Shown here: positions 44,547 to 53,198 of the stretch, in pieces
Layout: every line of letters begins with the position of its first letter
Numbering within the stretch: position 1 is the stretch's first letter
Assembly (NCBI RefSeq): GCF_900112485.1
Contig: NZ_FOMG01000011.1
Span: forward strand, 1-64,000
DNA from: Clostridium uliginosum
GTDB taxonomy: Bacteria > Bacillota > Clostridia > Clostridiales > Clostridiaceae
Reading direction: 5' to 3'
DNA: 64,000 bases
The notes under the pieces: model-generated
Seen by the model: only the letters and a program-made list of their open reading frames with translations
What the model was told of the DNA's origin: nothing
The model's database searches: none
Translations under genes and position numbers: made by a program

Positions 44547-46007
44547 ATGGCTAAGTCTATGTCAAAGAATGCATTTTTTAAAGCAATGTTAAATTTATTT
44601 AATATAATTTTACCTATATTAGTAGGTCCGGTAATAACTAGAGTGTTTGGGCCAGATCTTTATGGATATATTGGGTATGGAGAATCTTTAACTGCATACT
44701 TTTTAATATTTGCAAGTTTTGGAATTTATCAATATGGATTGAGAGAAGTTAGTAGAGTTAGAGACGATAAGGTTAAACTAAAACAGACTTTTACTAGTTT
44801 ATTTATTTTTACGACTGTTACAAATATTGTTACTTCAGCTGCATATATGATTTTTGTATCAATAGTTTATAAAAATCAACCATATTTTTATACATGTATA
44901 ATTTTAGGCTTTAATTTAGTATCTAATCTTTTTTATGTGGAATGGGTTAATGAAGCTTTAGAAAATTATGATTTTATAGCTATTAAGACAATGATAGTTA
45001 GAATAATATATTCAGCTTTAATAGTATTATGTGTTAGAAATCAAAAAGACTTTTTATTTTATTTATATTTAGTTGTTTTCTTTAACTTATTAAATAACAT
45101 AATAAGCTTTATATATATTAAGAAGAGAATAAATTTTGATTTTAATAATTTACATTTTGCAAGACATATTAAACCTATGTTTTTTGTTGTTATCTTATCA
45201 AATACAGGAGTTTTATATACTCAGCTTGATAAGATAATGATAGGTAATTATATTGGACTAACAGATGTTGGTTATTATTGTACAGCTCAAAAAATAATGA
45301 CTATAATAAATACACTTATGCTTACGGTAATTCAAGTAACAATGCCAAGGCTTTCTAATTATTTGGGTAATGGTTCAAAAGATGAGTATATGATACTGCT
45401 TAAAAGGATAGTAAAAATTTATTTTATGTTTTTATTTCCAGCTTCAATAGGAGTATTATGTTTATCAAGAGAAGTTATTTTAATTTATGGGGGGATAAAA
45501 TTTATTGAAGCAGTTCCTATAATGATAATGTTCTCTATTTATATGTTAAGTATTGGAGTAGAAGGAATAATAGCAAATCAAATTATATACCTTCATGGAA
45601 GAGAAAAAGATGATGTTAAATTAATATTTATAGGTGGAATATTGAACTTAATATTCAATAGCATATTGATATTTATAGGCAAATTTAGTGCTACTAATGC
45701 TATAGCTACTACACTTTTGGCAAATTTAATTGTTATAGGTTTTGAATATAGGCTAGTTAAAAAAAATATGAAAATAGATATAAATTTATTTAGTTTTGAA
45801 AACATAAAATACTTCTATTACTCTTTATTGTTTATTCCACTAACATTAATAGTTAAGTATTTTACAAATAGTGTAATTATGGTAACCTTAGCAGTAGTAT
45901 TTTTATGTGGAATATATTATGTGGGAATTTTAGCAGTTACTAAAGATAAGGTATTTTTTCAACTTTTAGATGTATTCTTAAAAAAATTAAAAATTAAAAA
46001 ATCTTAG
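44547..46007 (+). CDS. Polysaccharide/teichoic-acid flippase (Wzx/TacF-like)
   Basis: ATG 44547 follows TAGGAGGAAACAT. The 486-residue protein has about 14 hydrophobic helices and the polysaccharide-flippase pattern (NIILPILVGPVITRVFGPDL YG; NTGVLYTQLDKIMIGNYIGL TDVGYY; AQKIMTIINTLM). It should move a lipid-linked repeat unit across the membrane. In Streptococcus pneumoniae TacF, of similar length, flips choline-carrying teichoic acid chains and lies beside the lic genes. The position here, between licC and licB, supports the same role. Alternative: export of a capsule-like polysaccharide. Own promoter at 44474. Confidence 0.85.
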   Translation: MAKSMSKNAFFKAMLNLFNIILPILVGPVITRVFGPDLYGYIGYGESLTAYFLIFASFGIYQYGLREVSRVRDDKVKLKQTFTSLFIFTTVTNIVTSAAYMIFVSIVYKNQPYFYTCIILGFNLVSNLFYVEWVNEALENYDFIAIKTMIVRIIYSALIVLCVRNQKDFLFYLYLVVFFNLLNNIISFIYIKKRINFDFNNLHFARHIKPMFFVVILSNTGVLYTQLDKIMIGNYIGLTDVGYYCTAQKIMTIINTLMLTVIQVTMPRLSNYLGNGSKDEYMILLKRIVKIYFMFLFPASIGVLCLSREVILIYGGIKFIEAVPIMIMFSIYMLSIGVEGIIANQIIYLHGREKDDVKLIFIGGILNLIFNSILIFIGKFSATNAIATTLLANLIVIGFEYRLVKKNMKIDINLFSFENIKYFYYSLLFIPLTLIVKYFTNSVIMVTLAVVFLCGIYYVGILAVTKDKVFFQLLDVFLKKLKIKKS

Positions 46008-46227
46008 AATATTTATAGTATATATGCATTAATAAATTTACATTTGAAATTACAGTAAATTTAAATTATTTATATGTTGTAGTAAACACAATTTATTGCA
46101 ACATATAGTGTTACATTATTACAAAAGATAAAAATAACTTGGGAATTTCAAAAAAATAATAAGCTAAAGGAGTTCTTGATATAGTGGTTTAGTATTTTTT
46201 CATATTTAGAAGAAAAGGTGAGATATA

Positions 46228-46803
46228 ATGGAGTTATTTATTAAGAATAGAAAAAATATAGTAAGAGGTTTACCAGCAGATAAGATAAAAGAAGCACTTA
46301 ATATAATGAATACTAATGAAGAGAAAAGAAAAGATAAGTATATAATAATATCTAAAATTGATAAAGTTAAAAAGGAATTAACAACTGCAAAGGATATAAG
46401 CAAGGTATCTACGGCTCAAAGAAATTTAAGAAGGATGGCAGAACTAGAAAGTGAAATACGAGGATTAGAAACAAGCCTTAGGAATGTAGAGATGTTTGAA
46501 AATAGACAATTAAAAGTAGAGATAGATAATGCTGTAATTAATCCTACTGCGATTAATGTGTTATCTGCATATGAGTTAAGTTGTGAATCTTATGAACAAT
46601 TTGATTCAGAGATAAACGAAATACTTAATGAAAAGAAACTTGTGGCATCATCTAATATTAACGAGGCATTTTTAGATAGTATGCAAGCATTAACAGAGAT
46701 ACAACAATTAATGATTAAGATGTTGATAAATGGTGATGATTTGAGCAAAGTATCAGATGATTTAGAAAATATAAAAAAAGTTATAAAGGAGAGATACCTA
46801 TAA
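46228..46803 (+). CDS. Hypothetical helical protein
   Basis: ATG 46228 follows AAAAGGTGAGATATA. The 191-residue soluble protein is predominantly helical and charged, with a coiled coil at about 40-95 (ISKIDKVKKELTTAK ... RNLRRMAELESEIRGLETSL) and no signal or membrane segment. I recognise no domain. It lies between the flippase and licB but has its own leader, which includes a decayed family B repeat (46142-46215), and it ends before a strong terminator, so it may be unrelated to the phosphocholine genes. Confidence 0.7.
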   Translation: MELFIKNRKNIVRGLPADKIKEALNIMNTNEEKRKDKYIIISKIDKVKKELTTAKDISKVSTAQRNLRRMAELESEIRGLETSLRNVEMFENRQLKVEIDNAVINPTAINVLSAYELSCESYEQFDSEINEILNEKKLVASSNINEAFLDSMQALTEIQQLMIKMLINGDDLSKVSDDLENIKKVIKERYL

Positions 46804-46870
46804 CTCTTACCCCTGAGTTGTAAACTTGCTAGAAATTTTCCAATGAGTGAATATTAATCTGGTTTTCTTT

Positions 46871-46970
46871 AAAAAAGAGGATATATTTGTACTATATATA
46901 CTAGTAAATAGTTATTAAGGCTTTCTATTTACAATGTATTATTTCGTACATATATATCCTCTTTTTTTAT
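46871..46970. terminator. Long terminator hairpin before licB
   Basis: AAAAAAGAGGATATATTTGTAC and GTACATATATATCCTCTTTTTTT are long paired arms (with A-run and T-run outside) around a 50-base centre that contains smaller paired pieces. It should separate the hypothetical gene from licB. A family A left-half fragment follows at 46980-47012. Confidence 0.7.
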
Positions 46971-47035
46971 TTTATATGTTTGACTATGTTTTAAATTAAT
47001 GTTGATATTGTAAAAGATAGTCAAATATTTTTATA

Positions 47036-47093
47036 TGAACGTATTGTATTGAACAATGAACAATGATAATATAAAATTGTTCAAAAAATGAAC
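47036..47093 (+). promoter_or_regulatory. licB promoter with TGAAC operator sites
   Basis: -35 TTGTAT (47044-47049), 17-base spacer, -10 TAATAT (47067-47072). TGAAC occurs at 47036, 47050, 47057 and 47089, and its complement GTTCA at 47079, so GTTCA-AAAAA-TGAAC (47079-47093) lies seven bases after the -10. Every site has the same spacing in the ABC-importer promoter at 51152-51209. The start codon is 115 bases downstream. Confidence 0.75.
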
Positions 47094-47187
47094 TTATTAA
47101 ATGAATGTGTTAAAATACATGATTAATATAAATTATATTATAGAAATTAAAAAAGTTCTAAAGCAATATTAAAAAGGGGAGATTATA

Positions 47188-48141
47188 ATGGGTTTTGATA
47201 AAAATAATTATAAAAAAGGTGTAATGAGTGGAGTTATTTCAGCTATTTCTTGGGGAGCAGATACAGTACTTATGGGATTTATTTTAGCTATGACTCCATT
47301 TGTAAAAACACAAGAAGCAATACTTTTAGCACCAATTATTACTGCATTTTTGCATGATAGTTTTTCAACAATATGGACATTCATATATCTTGGTTTAAGA
47401 AAACAACTAGGAAATTTCTTTAAAGCAGTTAAAAGTAAAAGTGCTTTATGGGTTGCATTTGGTGCACTACTTGGAGGACCAGTTGGTATGACAGGATATT
47501 TATTATCAGTAAAATATATCGGACCTTCATATACTGCAATAATCTCATCTTTATATCCAGCAGTTGGAGCAATACTTGCAATGATAGTATTAAAAGAAAA
47601 AATCAATAAAAAAGGGTGGATTGGATTAGTAGTAGCAATTATAGGAGTATCAGTTTTAGGATATACTTCAGCATCAGGATCAACTAACCCTATAGGGTTC
47701 TTATTTGCACTATTATGTGTAGTTGGATGGGGCAGTGAATGTGTTATATGTGCTTATGGAATGAAAGGTGATGAAGTCACTTCAGAATTTGCACTTCAAA
47801 TAAGACAATTTACATCAGCAGTAACTTATGGATTCTTAATAGTTCCAATAGTCGGTGGTATAGGTTTAAGTTTTGATATATTAAGAAACGGTGTTATATT
47901 CTGGATTGCTGGAACAGCACTAGCTGCAACAGTATCATACTTATTTTATTACACTGCAATTTATAAAATAGGAGCAACAAGAGCTATGGGTATAAACATA
48001 ACTTATGTTGTATGGTCAATTATTTTTGATAAGATATTCTTGGGAAGTCAAATAGGATTATTAACAGTTTTAAGTAGTATACTTGTTATAGGTGGAGTTT
48101 ACTTTGTAGCAAAAGAACCAACACCAGAAAAATTAAAATAA
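47188..48141 (+). CDS. licB: LicB-like choline permease (DMT/EamA family)
   Basis: ATG 47188 follows AAAAAGGGGAGATTATA. The 317-residue protein has ten membrane helices in two EamA halves (SGVISAISWGADTVLMGFIL; GPSYTAIISSLYPAVGAILA MIVLKEKI; then GFLFALLCVVGWGSECVICA YGMKG; TRAMGINITYVVWSIIFDKI FLG). The WGxDT and WGSE positions and overall sequence resemble LicB, the choline uptake permease of pneumococci and Haemophilus. It would supply choline to the LicA-type kinase. The shared promoter operator with the kinase fusion supports this assignment. Alternative: another DMT metabolite transporter. A perfect terminator follows after a family A element. Confidence 0.82.
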   Translation: MGFDKNNYKKGVMSGVISAISWGADTVLMGFILAMTPFVKTQEAILLAPIITAFLHDSFSTIWTFIYLGLRKQLGNFFKAVKSKSALWVAFGALLGGPVGMTGYLLSVKYIGPSYTAIISSLYPAVGAILAMIVLKEKINKKGWIGLVVAIIGVSVLGYTSASGSTNPIGFLFALLCVVGWGSECVICAYGMKGDEVTSEFALQIRQFTSAVTYGFLIVPIVGGIGLSFDILRNGVIFWIAGTALAATVSYLFYYTAIYKIGATRAMGINITYVVWSIIFDKIFLGSQIGLLTVLSSILVIGGVYFVAKEPTPEKLK

Positions 48142-48157
48142 GCCCAATTTTTAAATT

Positions 48158-48382
48158 TGGCTATGTTTTAAGTGAATGTTGATATTGTAATATAAAGCTC
48201 ATGGACAGTGGAATTCACTTTAAGAACTCTAAAACGAATATTAGTCCTATTAATGCATGCTCCTAATCAAAGATTATGACAAGCGTTAATAGTACAAATA
48301 TTCATTAAGAGTTCTACAAAGCAAATTCCAATGCCAGTTCGCCTTTATATTAAAATATCAACACTATTTTAAAACATAGCCT
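48158..48382. repeat. Family A palindromic element, long
   Basis: GGCTATGTTTTAAGTGAATG TTGATATTGTAATATAAAGC at the left, TTATATTAAAATATCAACAC and TTTTAAAACATAGCC at the right. It is nearly identical over 223 bases to 52850-53073, including the centre CTATTAATGCATGCTCC. It starts 17 bases after the licB stop. Confidence 0.8.
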
Positions 48383-48400
48383 TAAATTTTAATTATTTTT

Positions 48401-48438
48401 AAATCCGCACTATAGTTTAAACTATAGTGTGGATTTTT
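48401..48438 (+). terminator. Rho-independent terminator after licB
   Basis: AAATCCGCACTATAGTTT and AAACTATAGTGTGGATTT pair with one G-U, the stem is 18 bp and symmetric, and TT follows. A mini family A palindrome of 40 bases follows at 48527-48566, just before the next RBS. Confidence 0.75.
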
Positions 48439-48593
48439 AGTATATTGCTAAACAATAGTATTATTTAGTATAATAATGTCTTAATAATATTTATTTTGTA
48501 AAAATATAATATATGATTTTTACATTAGGTTCTGTTTTAATATCAACATGGTTTTAAACAGAATCTCACATTAAATATCAATGAGGTGAAAAG

Positions 48594-50996
48594 ATGAACA
48601 TAAGAAAAAAGTTTATTACTTTACTTATTTTATTGGCTACAATACCTGTAATTATTTCGACAAGTATATGTCTTGGTAGCTTTAATAATAAGTATATAAA
48701 AATGATTGAGCAAAATGTAATAGCAGAAGCTAAAAATCAATCAACAAATTTAGAAAACTTTTTTGGACAATGTGTAATTAATCTTAATGTTATTATAAAT
48801 ATGCCAGCATCGATTGAATTATTAGCTGATTCAAATAATAAAGTTAATTCTGAAGATACAAAATATAATATGAAAATAGTAAACCAAATTTTAACTACAA
48901 GCAAAAATGAACAATCTTTTATAAATATAATGTCACTTATTAATAAAAATGGAATTATAATTGCATCAAGTGGTAATGAGTATATAGGTAAAGATACGAT
49001 ACTTTCTAATCAAGATATAGAAAAGCTTTCACATAATCAAACGATTGTAACGAAGATTATCTCAAGAGAAGATTTTAACAATGGTGTAAAGAGTTGTATT
49101 ATTGCAACTCCAATTTTTTGTGAGGAGAAATATCAAGGATCTGTGCTTAGTATAATAGATATGAGCTATTTTGAAAAAATTGTAAATGATAAGGTTTTTT
49201 TCAAAACAGGTAAAATTACAGTTATGGATGGAAATGGAGATGTTGCAGCGACTGTTAATGAAAATTTAACTGATAATATTAATAATATTGAAAAGCCTAA
49301 TACTTTATCTCAACAATGGAACAAGATAGATTTTAATAATAATCAAAAAGGAACAATTGATTACACTATGGATGGAATTCATAAAATAGGTTATTACTCT
49401 AAGATTGCAGATACAGGATGGACAGTATTAAGTGTAGTTGAATGGGATGAATTTACAATTCCGCTAAAACAAAGTATTAAAGTAATATTTATTTCAATAG
49501 TATTTATTTTAGTATTAATAATAATTGCTAATACATTTATAATTAACTATTTTTCTAAGCCAGTGTATAAATTACTAGAATCTATAAAAAGAGTACAACA
49601 AGGTAATTATGCAAAGCGATTTATATATAATAAGGCAAATGAATTTGGAGAAATAGCTATAGCATTTAATGAATTAATAGATACAATAGTACAAAACGAA
49701 TCAGAAATAGAACATAGTAATAGAAAGCTAAAATCTTTAGTTTCTAATATACCAGGTGGAGTTCATCGCTCTAGAATAGAAAATGGTTGTTATATTTTAG
49801 ATTTTATGAGTGCTGGAAGTTTAAATGTTTTAGGGTATAACAAAGAAGAAATTAAAACAAAATTTGATAATCAATTAATTAATATAGTTTATGAAAAGGA
49901 TCGTGATAAAGTAAGTACTGAAATAATGAAACAATTAAATGAAGATGATAAATTTAATATAGAATATAGAGTTGTACATAAGGATGGAAGTATTATATGG
50001 GTACTTGATAATGGTCAAATAGTTGAAAATAAAAGTGGCCCAATATTTACTTATAGTGTGGTAATAGATATAACTGAATCAAAAACTGCACAAGAGAAAC
50101 TTCGATTAAGTGAAAATCGACATCGTATTATTATGGAACAAACAGAAGATATAATTTTTGAATGGACTATTGCAGAAGATACGATTTCTTATTCTTCTAA
50201 TTGGAATAGTAAATTCAAGTATATTCCATTTAAAAGTAATGTTAAAGAAAATGTATTTAAAAGTAACAGTATTTATAAAGACGATGCAGAAGGATTTAAA
50301 GAATTATTACTAGATATTGAAAAAGGAAATCCATATAGGGAAACTGAAATTAGAATCCGAACAGAAAAAGATAATTATATTTGGTGTAGGGTTAGGGTAA
50401 CTGCAATATTTGATGAAAATGGATTTGTTTTTAAGGCGATCGGAGTAATAATTGATATTGATAAAGAAAAAAGGAAGACTGAGAATCTTTTATTTAAAGC
50501 TCAAAGAGATAGCTTAACTGAGTTATATAACAAAGGAACAGTACAGCAAATTATTGAAAATTATATAGATAATGATGGAATAAATGGTAAGCATGCATTA
50601 TTTATGATAGATATTGATGACTTTAAATCAATTAATGATAATTTAGGTCATTTATTTGGAGATTCTGTTTTGCACGAGGTTTCTTTAGCAATCTCAAATG
50701 TTTTTACAAAAGATGACGTTGTTGGTAGAGTAGGCGGAGATGAATTTATGGTGTTCTTAAAGAATGTAGATTCAGAAGAGTTAATTCTAAAAAAAGCTGA
50801 TGACTTAGTTCAAGCATTTAAAAAGATTTTTACAGGAGAAAATTTGAAGTATAAAGTATCTGGTAGTGTAGGTATTGCTAGGTATCCATATGATGGTGAA
50901 AATTTTAATGAACTTTTTATAAATGCAGATAAAGCTTTATATTCAGCTAAAAATCAAGGAAAAGATAACTATTGTATTTTTTCGAATACCTTATAA
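48594..50996 (+). CDS. Membrane diguanylate cyclase: dCache-HAMP-PAS-PAS-GGDEF
   Basis: ATG 48594 follows ATGAGGTGAAAAG. The 800-residue protein has a first membrane helix (about 8-28), an extracellular dCache sensor (about 35-290: IEQNVIAEAKNQSTNLENFF ... GIIIASSGNEYIGKD ... IADTGWTVLSVVEWDEF), a second helix (about 296-318), HAMP (about 320-372), two PAS domains with PAC ends (about 380-505 and 510-632), and a GGDEF domain (about 637-800) with an intact GGDEF at RVGGDEFMVFL. It should make cyclic-di-GMP when the outside sensor is engaged. The RxxD product-inhibition site is missing (TKDD at that place), so it should not be feedback inhibited. It lies between licB and the ABC importer; some dCache domains sense quaternary amines, but I see no proof here. 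Confidence 0.9.
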   Translation: MNIRKKFITLLILLATIPVIISTSICLGSFNNKYIKMIEQNVIAEAKNQSTNLENFFGQCVINLNVIINMPASIELLADSNNKVNSEDTKYNMKIVNQILTTSKNEQSFINIMSLINKNGIIIASSGNEYIGKDTILSNQDIEKLSHNQTIVTKIISREDFNNGVKSCIIATPIFCEEKYQGSVLSIIDMSYFEKIVNDKVFFKTGKITVMDGNGDVAATVNENLTDNINNIEKPNTLSQQWNKIDFNNNQKGTIDYTMDGIHKIGYYSKIADTGWTVLSVVEWDEFTIPLKQSIKVIFISIVFILVLIIIANTFIINYFSKPVYKLLESIKRVQQGNYAKRFIYNKANEFGEIAIAFNELIDTIVQNESEIEHSNRKLKSLVSNIPGGVHRSRIENGCYILDFMSAGSLNVLGYNKEEIKTKFDNQLINIVYEKDRDKVSTEIMKQLNEDDKFNIEYRVVHKDGSIIWVLDNGQIVENKSGPIFTYSVVIDITESKTAQEKLRLSENRHRIIMEQTEDIIFEWTIAEDTISYSSNWNSKFKYIPFKSNVKENVFKSNSIYKDDAEGFKELLLDIEKGNPYRETEIRIRTEKDNYIWCRVRVTAIFDENGFVFKAIGVIIDIDKEKRKTENLLFKAQRDSLTELYNKGTVQQIIENYIDNDGINGKHALFMIDIDDFKSINDNLGHLFGDSVLHEVSLAISNVFTKDDVVGRVGGDEFMVFLKNVDSEELILKKADDLVQAFKKIFTGENLKYKVSGSVGIARYPYDGENFNELFINADKALYSAKNQGKDNYCIFSNTL

Positions 50997-51076
50997 AAAC
51001 ATACAAATAATGACTTGATATTATTATATATAATAGAAGCTATGGCAAAGAAACTACATAATAACTAGTAAAGGAT

Positions 51077-51120
51077 GCTGTATCAAATTATTTTTAAATA
51101 GTTTGATACAGCTTTTTTAT
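51077..51120 (+). terminator. Rho-independent terminator after the GGDEF gene
   Basis: GCTGTATCAAA and TTTGATACAGC pair around a 14-base AT-rich loop and are followed by TTTTTTATTT. Confidence 0.8.
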
Positions 51121-51151
51121 TTGTGAAAAAATAAATTGATAAAATTTTCCA

Positions 51152-51209
51152 TGAACTTATTGTATTGAACAATGAACGGTGGTAGTATTAAGTTGTTCAA
51201 AAAATGAAC
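51152..51209 (+). promoter_or_regulatory. ABC-importer promoter with TGAAC operator sites
   Basis: -35 TTGTAT (51160-51165), 17-base spacer, -10 TAGTAT (51183-51188). TGAAC at 51152, 51166, 51173 and 51205 and GTTCA at 51195 have exactly the spacing seen before licB; GTTCA-AAAAA-TGAAC is 51195-51209. A family A element (51239-51334) lies between this promoter and the gene. Confidence 0.75.
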
Positions 51210-51238
51210 TATAAAAACCGCAAGGGTATCTTAAAAAT

Positions 51239-51334
51239 AGGCGTTGCTTTAAAACCGTGATGATATTGTTATATATTGTTCAATGTCCACTTTATAACAA
51301 TATAACAATATAAACACTCTTCTAAACAGAGCCT
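51239..51334. repeat. Family A palindromic element, short, in the leader of the ABC importer
   Basis: AGGCGTTGCTTTAAAACCGT GATGATATTGTTATATTGTT-like left arm pairs with AACAATATAACAATATAAAC ACTCTTCTAAACAGAGCCT. If transcribed from the 51160 promoter, this hairpin forms in the 5' leader. Confidence 0.65.
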
Positions 51335-51367
51335 AAGAATTAAAGGATTTATAGGGGGAGAAATGTT

Positions 51368-52699
51368 ATGAATAAGTTTATAAAAAAAGTTTGTACTATA
51401 GGATTAATTACAATGATAACAAGTGGATTGGTGGCATGTGGAACGGGAACAGCTAATGGATCAACCAAGGTACAGAAAACTGCTGATGGTAAAATTCAAG
51501 TAGAGTATTGGTATGGTCTTGGAGGAAAGCTTGGAAAAAATATGGAGAAGGTAATTAGTGAATTTAATGCATCACAAGATAAGTATGAGGTTAAAGGGGT
51601 AGCTCAAGAAGATTATGATACTACTTTTAAAAAGCTACAAGCAGGCATTGCTGCAAAGAAAGCTCCAACACTTGCAATAATAGAAGCTGATAAGGCAGCT
51701 ATTTTAAATAATAGGGATGTATTACAGAATATAGGTGATTATACAAGTCAAGATATTGATTTTGAAGAAGAAAATTATATAGAATCTTTTATGGAATTGG
51801 GTAAGAAAAATGATAAGCAGTTTGCTTTTCCAATGTATGGGACAACTCAAGTTTTGTATTATAACAAAAAGGCTTTTCAAGATGCAGGGATATCACAGGA
51901 TTCTTTAAAGACTTGGACTGGAATTGCAGAGGCTAGTAAAAAGTTAGTTAAGAAAGAAGGGGATGAGGTTAAATTTTATGGATGGGAGCCAATGTGGGGA
52001 GCAGATAATTTAATTGATGCTTCTTTAAGTAATGGAGGAACAATTTTAAGTGGTGACGGAAGTAAGGTATTAATTAATTCTCTAGAATGGATAGAAGCTT
52101 TTGATGGATTTAGAAGTTGGATACATGAAGATAAGGTTATGCGAATTCACTCAGGTGGACAAGGATGGGAATATTGGTATTCAACAGTTGATGATGTTAT
52201 GAAAGATAAGAGTGCTGGATATACTGGTTCTTCAGGAGACCAAGGAACTCTAGATTTCGAAAAATTAGCTGCATGTCAGCAACCATCATTTAAAGCAGGA
52301 AAAGAAGCAAAACCAATTGCAGAAGCAAGATTTTTAGTTATTCCAAGTGTTGTAAATGATGAAGCAAAACAAGGTGCTTATGAATTTATTAAATATTTTA
52401 CTAGTGCAAAAGTTAGTGCAGAATGGTCAATGGATTCAGGATATATTTCAGTAAATAAGAAAAGCACAGAAACACCTGAATTTAAAGCGTTTGTAGAGAA
52501 AAATCCACAAGCAGCTGTACCAAGTGCACAAGCGCTCCATGCTACAAAGACATTTATAGATCCTACAGATGGAAAAATATATGATGCATTAAAAATTGCA
52601 GCAGACAAAGTGGAAATAGAAAATATACCAGCTAAAGAAGCTTTAGATGAAGCACAAAAAACTGCTCAAAAGGAACTAGATAAAGCTTTAAGTAAATAG
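51368..52699 (+). CDS. UgpB-type ABC transporter substrate-binding lipoprotein
   Basis: ATG 51368 follows AGGGGGAGAAATGTT. Residues 1-23 are a lipoprotein signal with lipobox LVAC, C24 being the lipid-modified residue. The 443-residue protein fits family-1 solute binders of the MalE/UgpB group: VEYWYGLGGKLGKNMEKVIS EFN, LQAGIAAKKAPTLAII, FPMYGTTQVLYYNKKAFQDA G, and the C-terminal YEFIKYFTSAKVSAEWSMDSG. UgpB binds glycerol-3-phosphate and glycerophosphocholine. Trp/Tyr clusters (GWEPMWG, GQGWEYWYS) could form an aromatic cage. The operator shared with licB and the choline kinase favours a choline-containing ligand (inference). Alternative: an oligosaccharide. Confidence 0.85.
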   Translation: MNKFIKKVCTIGLITMITSGLVACGTGTANGSTKVQKTADGKIQVEYWYGLGGKLGKNMEKVISEFNASQDKYEVKGVAQEDYDTTFKKLQAGIAAKKAPTLAIIEADKAAILNNRDVLQNIGDYTSQDIDFEEENYIESFMELGKKNDKQFAFPMYGTTQVLYYNKKAFQDAGISQDSLKTWTGIAEASKKLVKKEGDEVKFYGWEPMWGADNLIDASLSNGGTILSGDGSKVLINSLEWIEAFDGFRSWIHEDKVMRIHSGGQGWEYWYSTVDDVMKDKSAGYTGSSGDQGTLDFEKLAACQQPSFKAGKEAKPIAEARFLVIPSVVNDEAKQGAYEFIKYFTSAKVSAEWSMDSGYISVNKKSTETPEFKAFVEKNPQAAVPSAQALHATKTFIDPTDGKIYDALKIAADKVEIENIPAKEALDEAQKTAQKELDKALSK

Positions 52700-52849
52700 A
52701 TGTATCCTGTAGATAAGTATAGTGAAAAGTGGATAAAATATTAAAAATTGTGGATAAGCTATGTGAATATGTTTACAACTTTATAAAATTATAAATATTA
52801 ACTGTGAAAATAATTAGGTTAATAGATAATATTAGTTCATAAAATAAAA

Positions 52850-53073
52850 AGGTTATGTTTTAAGTGAATGTTGATATTGTAATATAAAGCTCATGTACAG
52901 TGGAATTCACTTTAAGAACTCTAAAATAAATATTAGTCCTATTAATGCATGCTCCCAATCAAAGATTGTGACAAGCAATTAATAGTACAAATATTTATTA
53001 AAAGTTCTAAAAAGCAAATTCCAATGCCAGTTCGCCTTTATATTAAAATATCAACATTATTTTAAAACATATC
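52850..53073. repeat. Family A palindromic element, long, inside the ABC operon
   Basis: GGTTATGTTTTAAGTGAATG TTGATATTGTAATATAAAGC at the left and TTATATTAAAATATCAACAT ... TTTTAAAACATATCC at the right. It is almost the same as 48158-48382. It separates the binding-protein gene from its permease genes. Confidence 0.8.
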
Positions 53074-53156
53074 CAATAAAAAAATTGCGGATTAAAAATA
53101 AATAGTTATATCTATTAATGCATTTAATTAATTATTTTAAAGAAAGGAAAAGTATA

Positions 53157-53198
53157 ATGAATTTTACTGCATGTTCATTATACAAGGTGGAATTATGA
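53157..53198 (+). CDS. Possible 13-aa leader peptide coupled to the permease gene
   Basis: ATG 53157, with AGAAAGGAAAAG six or so bases upstream, encodes MNFTACSLYKVEL and stops with TGA at 53196-53198. This TGA overlaps the permease start codon as ATGA (53195-53198). The arrangement is that of translational coupling. It could be chance because it is short, but the RBS and the exact overlap make it worth listing. Confidence 0.4.
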   Translation: MNFTACSLYKVEL

